Origin: Bacteroidota bacterium
Lineage (GTDB): Bacteria; Bacteroidota; Rhodothermia; JANXDC01
Direction of reading: 5' to 3'
Assembly (NCBI GenBank): GCA_025998875.1
Contig: AP024675.1
Coordinates: 1,895,549-1,959,548, forward strand
DNA: 64,000 bases
This document shows, one piece after another, positions 60,927 through 64,000 of this stretch. The stretch's first letter is position 1. Every line of letters begins with the position of its first letter. Both the position numbers and the translations under genes were made by a program. The notes under the pieces are model-generated. The model searched no databases, was not told the DNA's origin, and saw nothing but the letters and a program-made list of their open reading frames with translations.

Positions 60927-61486
60927 GGAAGTTCGACTTATCCTCGAGATAGCGCAGAGTTCTGGAAAAGACGATCCCCCCGCGTATACCGATCAGGGCG
61001 AAAGCACCCCGTATCCGCACGGACGCCGGCCAGAACAGCCCGCTGTCCAATTCAGTGCCTGACAGGATGGGTGGGCCTCTGCATAGCCCGAAGCGCGCAG
61101 ACGGTTCCGGCTGCCCCCGCCTTTTGCGCACGGTCCAGCGGGATGCTGCAGGTTCATTTGCGCGCTCCTTGCTCGAGCACAGGTGAGCTCAGGTCTCCTG
61201 CGCATGCTTCCAGGTTGCCCTGGAGCCATTTAGCTTCCACTCCGGGGTTGCTCAAGCGGCACTTTCGGATGGCTTTCCGTACATGCCGAGCAGGATGGCG
61301 TCTCTACGCGCCGTGGTTTTCTACTGGAGCGTTCACCGAATCTCGGGCAGATGAGGCGGGCGGTCTGTGCCTCCCATTTCCCCGTGGCCGCAGGGGGATA
61401 GGCAGTCTGCTTTCCGCCCCCACCTGGAGGACGGGTTTCCAGAGCGGATCCAATCCCGGCTCTACCACCCCTTCGGTGGGGCTGTA
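60927..61486. other. gene-poor stretch, content unknown
   Basis: About 560 bases lie between the oxidase promoter and the next gene. Open frames exist on both strands (for example 61071-61508 on +), but they look like low-complexity shadows and match no family I know. I see small hairpins, such as TCCAGG/CCTGGA around 61209-61224 and CCACC/GGTGG around 61465-61480, but no tRNA, riboswitch or known small RNA. It may hold an untranslated RNA or a decayed gene. Confidence 0.4.
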
Positions 61487-61885
61487 TCAGGGCTCCGCGC
61501 TTGCATAGGGGAGCAAGCGGCGATACAGCCCCCAGAGCGTGCGTGATACGTCCGGGTTGAGCGTGTTGAGGTCGCCGATGATTCGGTCGCGCATCTGGTA
61601 GAGGGCCTGTATGGTATCGGATGGCACGATCGACGGAGGCAGGGCGTGGAGGGCATCGAAGAAACGACCTGCTTCGCGCAGGGCGAGACCGTAGTTCTGC
61701 TCGCTCACGCGGTCCAGCGTTGCGCCCAGATAAACGAGGCTGCGGGCAACCTGCAGGCGCGCTTCTGCCTGTTGGCGCTGTCGGGATTCGGAGGCGCACT
61801 GCAGGCGCATGGGGATATAGGTGGCCAGGAACACCACAAGCGCGGTTGCCGCCATCCAGGCCAGCCGATGGCGCCATGTCGTCAT
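61487..61885 (-). CDS. small membrane-anchored protein, unknown
   Basis: The 132-residue product starts at 61885 (MTTWRHRLAW). It has one N-terminal membrane helix (~9-25) and a helical soluble domain with several Gln/Arg-rich stretches (SESRQRQQAEARLQVARSLVYLGATLDRV). This is the shape of an extracytoplasmic sensor or pilus-associated anchor, but no family is recognised. It is divergent from the pilin-like gene, with about 280 bases between the starts. Confidence 0.5.
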   Translation of the reverse strand: MTTWRHRLAWMAATALVVFLATYIPMRLQCASESRQRQQAEARLQVARSLVYLGATLDRVSEQNYGLALREAGRFFDALHALPPSIVPSDTIQALYQMRDRIIGDLNTLNPDVSRTLWGLYRRLLPYASAEP

Positions 61886-62166
61886 AGGAGCTCCCTTACC
61901 GTTCGGAACGGTAATCCAAAAATATCGGTATTCTCCGGTCCTGTCCAGTAGGCCCGCCGGGGGAAGCGTTCTCAAAAGGCCCCCATGTTCGGGGGTCTTT
62001 GATGCGCCGCGTTTCTTTTTGTAAGGGGATGGCAGTGGGAAAAGGTACTTTGGAACCCCAGACCCCTTCGCGCGGGCCGTTTTGCGGGCTGGTACAAAAG
62101 ATGCCGTAGTGGAGCCGAAACCCTCAGATGGGGTTGTGAACCCAAAAAAGTAAGGAGTAAGTCGCC
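61886..62166. other. divergent intergenic region before the pilin gene
   Basis: A hairpin with 7-base arms (GGCCCCC 61978-61984, GGGGGTC 61991-61997, one G-U pair) lies in the middle and has TTTT after it on the minus strand. A sigma54-like site is at 62090-62104. A TACTTT sequence at 62046 has a TTG at a slightly longer distance than usual and is a weaker candidate promoter. Confidence 0.4.
62090..62104 (+). promoter_or_regulatory. possible sigma54 promoter for the pilin gene
   Basis: TGGTAC-N5-ATGCC has the GG (62091-62092) and GC (62103-62104) pairs exactly ten bases apart, as required for the -24/-12 type. The transcription start would be near 62115, and the AAGGAG ribosome-binding site follows before the ATG at 62167. 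Confidence 0.35.
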
Positions 62167-62607
62167 ATGGGTCAGCAGCAGTTGCTTCTCCTTGTACTCG
62201 GGATCGTGATCGTGGGCATCGCGATCGTGGTGGGTATCCAGGCCTTTTCGGCCAATGCGAAGAAGGCCAATCAGGATGCCATGTTGCAGGACCTTCTCCG
62301 TCTAGCTACGGACGCGCAGGCCTGGGCCAAGAAGCCCGTGGAGTTCGGTGGCGGAGGGGGCAAGTGGGATGGCCTGACGATCGGCAAGCTGGTGGGCAAA
62401 AACCCGACGTGGGCCGCCGATACGAACGCCAACGGTATATACAAATTTGAGCAGGCCCCTTCGGGTGATGCCGCCACGACGAACGTCACGCTAGTTGGCG
62501 AGAACGCTAACGAGAGAAACCGGGTCAAGGTCACCTTCAACGCCACGAAGATTGTGCAGACGCAGTTTGAAGATCTGCAGCAGTCGCAGCAGCAGCAACA
62601 GCAGTAA
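62167..62607 (+). CDS. type IV pilin-like protein with minimal leader and poly-Gln tail
   Basis: The 146-residue protein begins MGQQQLLLLVLGIVIVGIAIVVGIQAF. The long hydrophobic helix directly after residue 2 is like a mature pilin N-terminus, and Gly2 could be the prepilin-peptidase site, but the usual Glu5 is missing and the leader would be only two residues. The globular part contains Gly-rich and strand-rich segments, and the C-terminus ends in a run of Gln after QQS. The gene is 13 bases before a PilC-type gene, which supports a pilin role. The start has an AAGGAG site. Confidence 0.7.
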   Translation: MGQQQLLLLVLGIVIVGIAIVVGIQAFSANAKKANQDAMLQDLLRLATDAQAWAKKPVEFGGGGGKWDGLTIGKLVGKNPTWAADTNANGIYKFEQAPSGDAATTNVTLVGENANERNRVKVTFNATKIVQTQFEDLQQSQQQQQQ

Positions 62608-62620
62608 AGCAACGACAGCC

Positions 62621-63967
62621 ATGCCCGAGTATCGCTTTACGGGGATCGCCCCGACGGGGCAGCTGGTGCAGGGGGTGCTGTTTGCGCCCAGCCGGCGCGC
62701 GGCCCGGCAGAAGGTGCGCGAGCTGGCCCGACAGCATCAGTTTCTGCTGCGCGCGCTCGAGCCCCGTCAGGTTTTCCTCTACAAGGCGCGCCATCCGTCG
62801 GGGCGCATCCTTCGGGGCGAGCAGCGGGCCTTCAGCAAAGCCGAGGTCGTCCGGGCCCTGGAAAACCTGGGCCTGGAGGTCATCCGGGTGGAGCGAAAGC
62901 TCCTGGATCTGCAGCTGCGGCCCTCCTCCACAGAGGTGATCCTGTTTGTGCGTCTGGCAGCCAATCTGCTGCAGGAAAAGTTGCCCTTTGATGAGATCCT
63001 TTTGCTGCTGGAGCAGGACGTGCGCAACCCCGTGCTCCGGCAGGTTATCCGGGACATTCACGGGGATCTCAAGCGCGGGGTGGAGGCGCGAACGGCCTTC
63101 ATGAAGCACCAGCATGTGCTGGGGCGTTTTACCGCCTACATGCTCGGCATGGCCACCCAGTCGGGCAACATGGCCGAGATCTTCGAGGCCACGGCCCGCT
63201 TCCTGGAGCGTCGGGAGGATTTTAAGAAAAGCCTGCGTAGTGCGCTGATTACGCCTGCGATCACGCTTCTGGTGCTCATCGGCGCTTTCATCTACTATAT
63301 CTGGTACATTTTCCCCGAAACGGCCCGCCTGTTTCAGAAGTTCGGCATCACGTTGCCCCCGCTCACAGCGGCCACGCTGCACATCGCCGACTGGTTAGAC
63401 CAATACGGGCTATTGCTTTTCGGGGGGGTGCTTGCTCTGCTTGTGGGCTTTCTTTTCTGGTCGCGCACACCCCGGGGCAGGCTCACGCTGGATCGCCTCT
63501 TGATCCGGATCCCCATCGTGGGGCCGCTGTTGCACAAGATCCATGTGGAGATCTTCTGCCGCGTCTTCAGCGTCCTTTATTCCGGTTCCGGAGAGAATAT
63601 CGAGGTCATGAAGCTCGCCGCCGAAGCCTGCGGCAATACGTACATGGAGCGGCAGATCAAAACGCGCACGATCCCACTCATGGTCGCGCAGGGCATGGAT
63701 CTGGTGCGCGCCATGGCCGCGTCCGGTGTTTTCACCCCCATTTCGCTGGCCCGTTTCCGGGCGGGGGCCGAGACGGGCGCGGTGCGCAAAGCGGCTCAGC
63801 AGATAGCCGACTACTACGAGCGGGAGACGGGCTTTCGCATGAAGACCGTCATAGAGGCGATTCAGATCGGCATCGCCATATTCCTCACGATCGCCATCAC
63901 CATCCTGACCCTTATTTCCTCCGAGGTGGCCCTGATTTCACCGGATGCGGGAACGTACCTGCGCTAA
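62621..63967 (+). CDS. pilC: type IV pilus/type II secretion platform protein PilC (GspF family)
   Basis: The 448-residue protein is an inner-membrane platform of pilus or type II secretion machines. An N-terminal region (MPEYRFTGIAPTG) is followed by two T2SSF domains (~100-225 and ~300-430), each with helical bundles and membrane helices (ALITPAITLLVLIGAFIYYIWYIFP, GLLLFGGVLALLVGFLFW, IGIAIFLTIAITILTLI). The GNMAEIFEATARFLERRE motif is characteristic. It normally works with a PilB ATPase and pilin. The start at 62621 follows the pilin stop by 13 bases. Confidence 0.9.
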   Translation: MPEYRFTGIAPTGQLVQGVLFAPSRRAARQKVRELARQHQFLLRALEPRQVFLYKARHPSGRILRGEQRAFSKAEVVRALENLGLEVIRVERKLLDLQLRPSSTEVILFVRLAANLLQEKLPFDEILLLLEQDVRNPVLRQVIRDIHGDLKRGVEARTAFMKHQHVLGRFTAYMLGMATQSGNMAEIFEATARFLERREDFKKSLRSALITPAITLLVLIGAFIYYIWYIFPETARLFQKFGITLPPLTAATLHIADWLDQYGLLLFGGVLALLVGFLFWSRTPRGRLTLDRLLIRIPIVGPLLHKIHVEIFCRVFSVLYSGSGENIEVMKLAAEACGNTYMERQIKTRTIPLMVAQGMDLVRAMAASGVFTPISLARFRAGAETGAVRKAAQQIADYYERETGFRMKTVIEAIQIGIAIFLTIAITILTLISSEVALISPDAGTYLR

Positions 63968-63973
63968 ACGCCC

Positions 63974-64000
63974 ATGTCGGAATACACGCCCATAGAACGA
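63974..64000 (+). CDS. start of a further gene, cut by the window edge
   Basis: An ATG at 63974, six bases after the PilC stop, opens a frame reading MSEYTPIER to the end of the window. It is too short to identify. By position it could be a further pilus gene such as a PilB-type ATPase. Confidence 0.45.

Noticed and set aside
61440-61475. A tRNA 3'-end-like sequence (ggatccaatcccggctctacca)
   Set aside because: No matching acceptor 5' strand, no proper T-stem or anticodon arm can be folded upstream.
61071-61508. A 145-codon + strand frame in the gene-poor region
   Set aside because: The translation is low in hydrophobic core pattern and rich in Arg, Ser, Gly and Pro, has no ribosome-binding site and no family match.
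62560-62607. CAG/GCA-rich run at the end of the pilin gene as a tandem repeat
   Set aside because: Codons alternate CAG and CAA with other codons between, so it is a short Gln-rich tail and not a perfect microsatellite.

Overview
The window looks like a high-GC chromosomal segment of a Bacteroidota-related bacterium, most likely from the Rhodothermia/Rhodothermota side. This rests on family content and lineage marks, not on a ribosomal gene (none is present): a DUF2723 protein, a DUF5683 protein, a Bacteroidota-type histone H1-like protein (Hc1 family), an Mrp ATPase without the C-terminal CxxC, a YbeY with Asp at the third metal-ligand position, a fused E1 alpha/beta 2-oxo acid dehydrogenase, and a xerC-hpf pair. 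Coding density is very high. No rRNA, tRNA, CRISPR array, transposase, prophage or plasmid gene was recognised.

Layout. 1-9.3 kb (+): a HEAT-repeat gene broken by two compensating frameshifts, an NlpC/P60 peptidase, an HNH endonuclease, a DUF5683 protein, then moaD-moaE, a small membrane-anchored coiled-coil protein and a penicillin-acylase-type Ntn hydrolase. 9.3-13.9 kb (-): a tightly coupled operon of fused E1, three membrane proteins and mtnA. 13.9-18.7 kb (-): M28 lipoprotein peptidase, beta-CASP nuclease, small lipoprotein, and a subtilase lipoprotein with a clear terminator. 18.8-24.0 kb (+): glutaminyl-cyclase-like M28 lipoprotein, prmA, ppx/gppA, mrp, nfu, phoH. 24.6-32.9 kb (+): beta-lactamase-family hydrolase, pgpH, xerD-like, ZIP transporter, hisI, MBL hydrolase, Hc1 histone-like, xerC-like, hpf. 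33-38.8 kb (-): glgB, malQ, a degenerate squalene/phytoene-synthase-like protein and a MOFRL glycerate kinase. 38.9-46.3 kb (-): nuoA-H only. 46.5-52.5 kb (+): DUF2723 protein, an unknown, ybeY, topA. 52.5-54.7 kb (-): a glycosidase-like protein with a GT4 glycosyltransferase. 54.8-60.8 kb (-): an aa3-type (A1) heme-copper oxidase operon with blue copper protein, subunits II, I, III, III, IV, a CxMC mini-protein and SCO. 60.9-61.5 kb: the one long gene-poor stretch. 61.5-64 kb: a small unknown protein (-), then a type IV pilin-like gene, a PilC/GspF platform gene and the first codons of another gene (+).

How it works together. The two respiratory operons (NADH dehydrogenase peripheral arm plus NuoH, and aa3 oxidase) each have a strong sigma70-like promoter overlapped by a perfect palindrome, which suggests that repressors or redox regulators act directly at these promoters. 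Several promoters share the form TTGNNN-N17/18-TANNTT. The most unusual items are the syntenic but catalytically degenerate squalene/phytoene-synthase-fold protein in the glycogen operon, the pilin with a minimal non-canonical leader plus a sigma54-like site, the two operator-like palindromes, and the broken HEAT gene. No clear new defence or mobile system was found; the region is mostly housekeeping.
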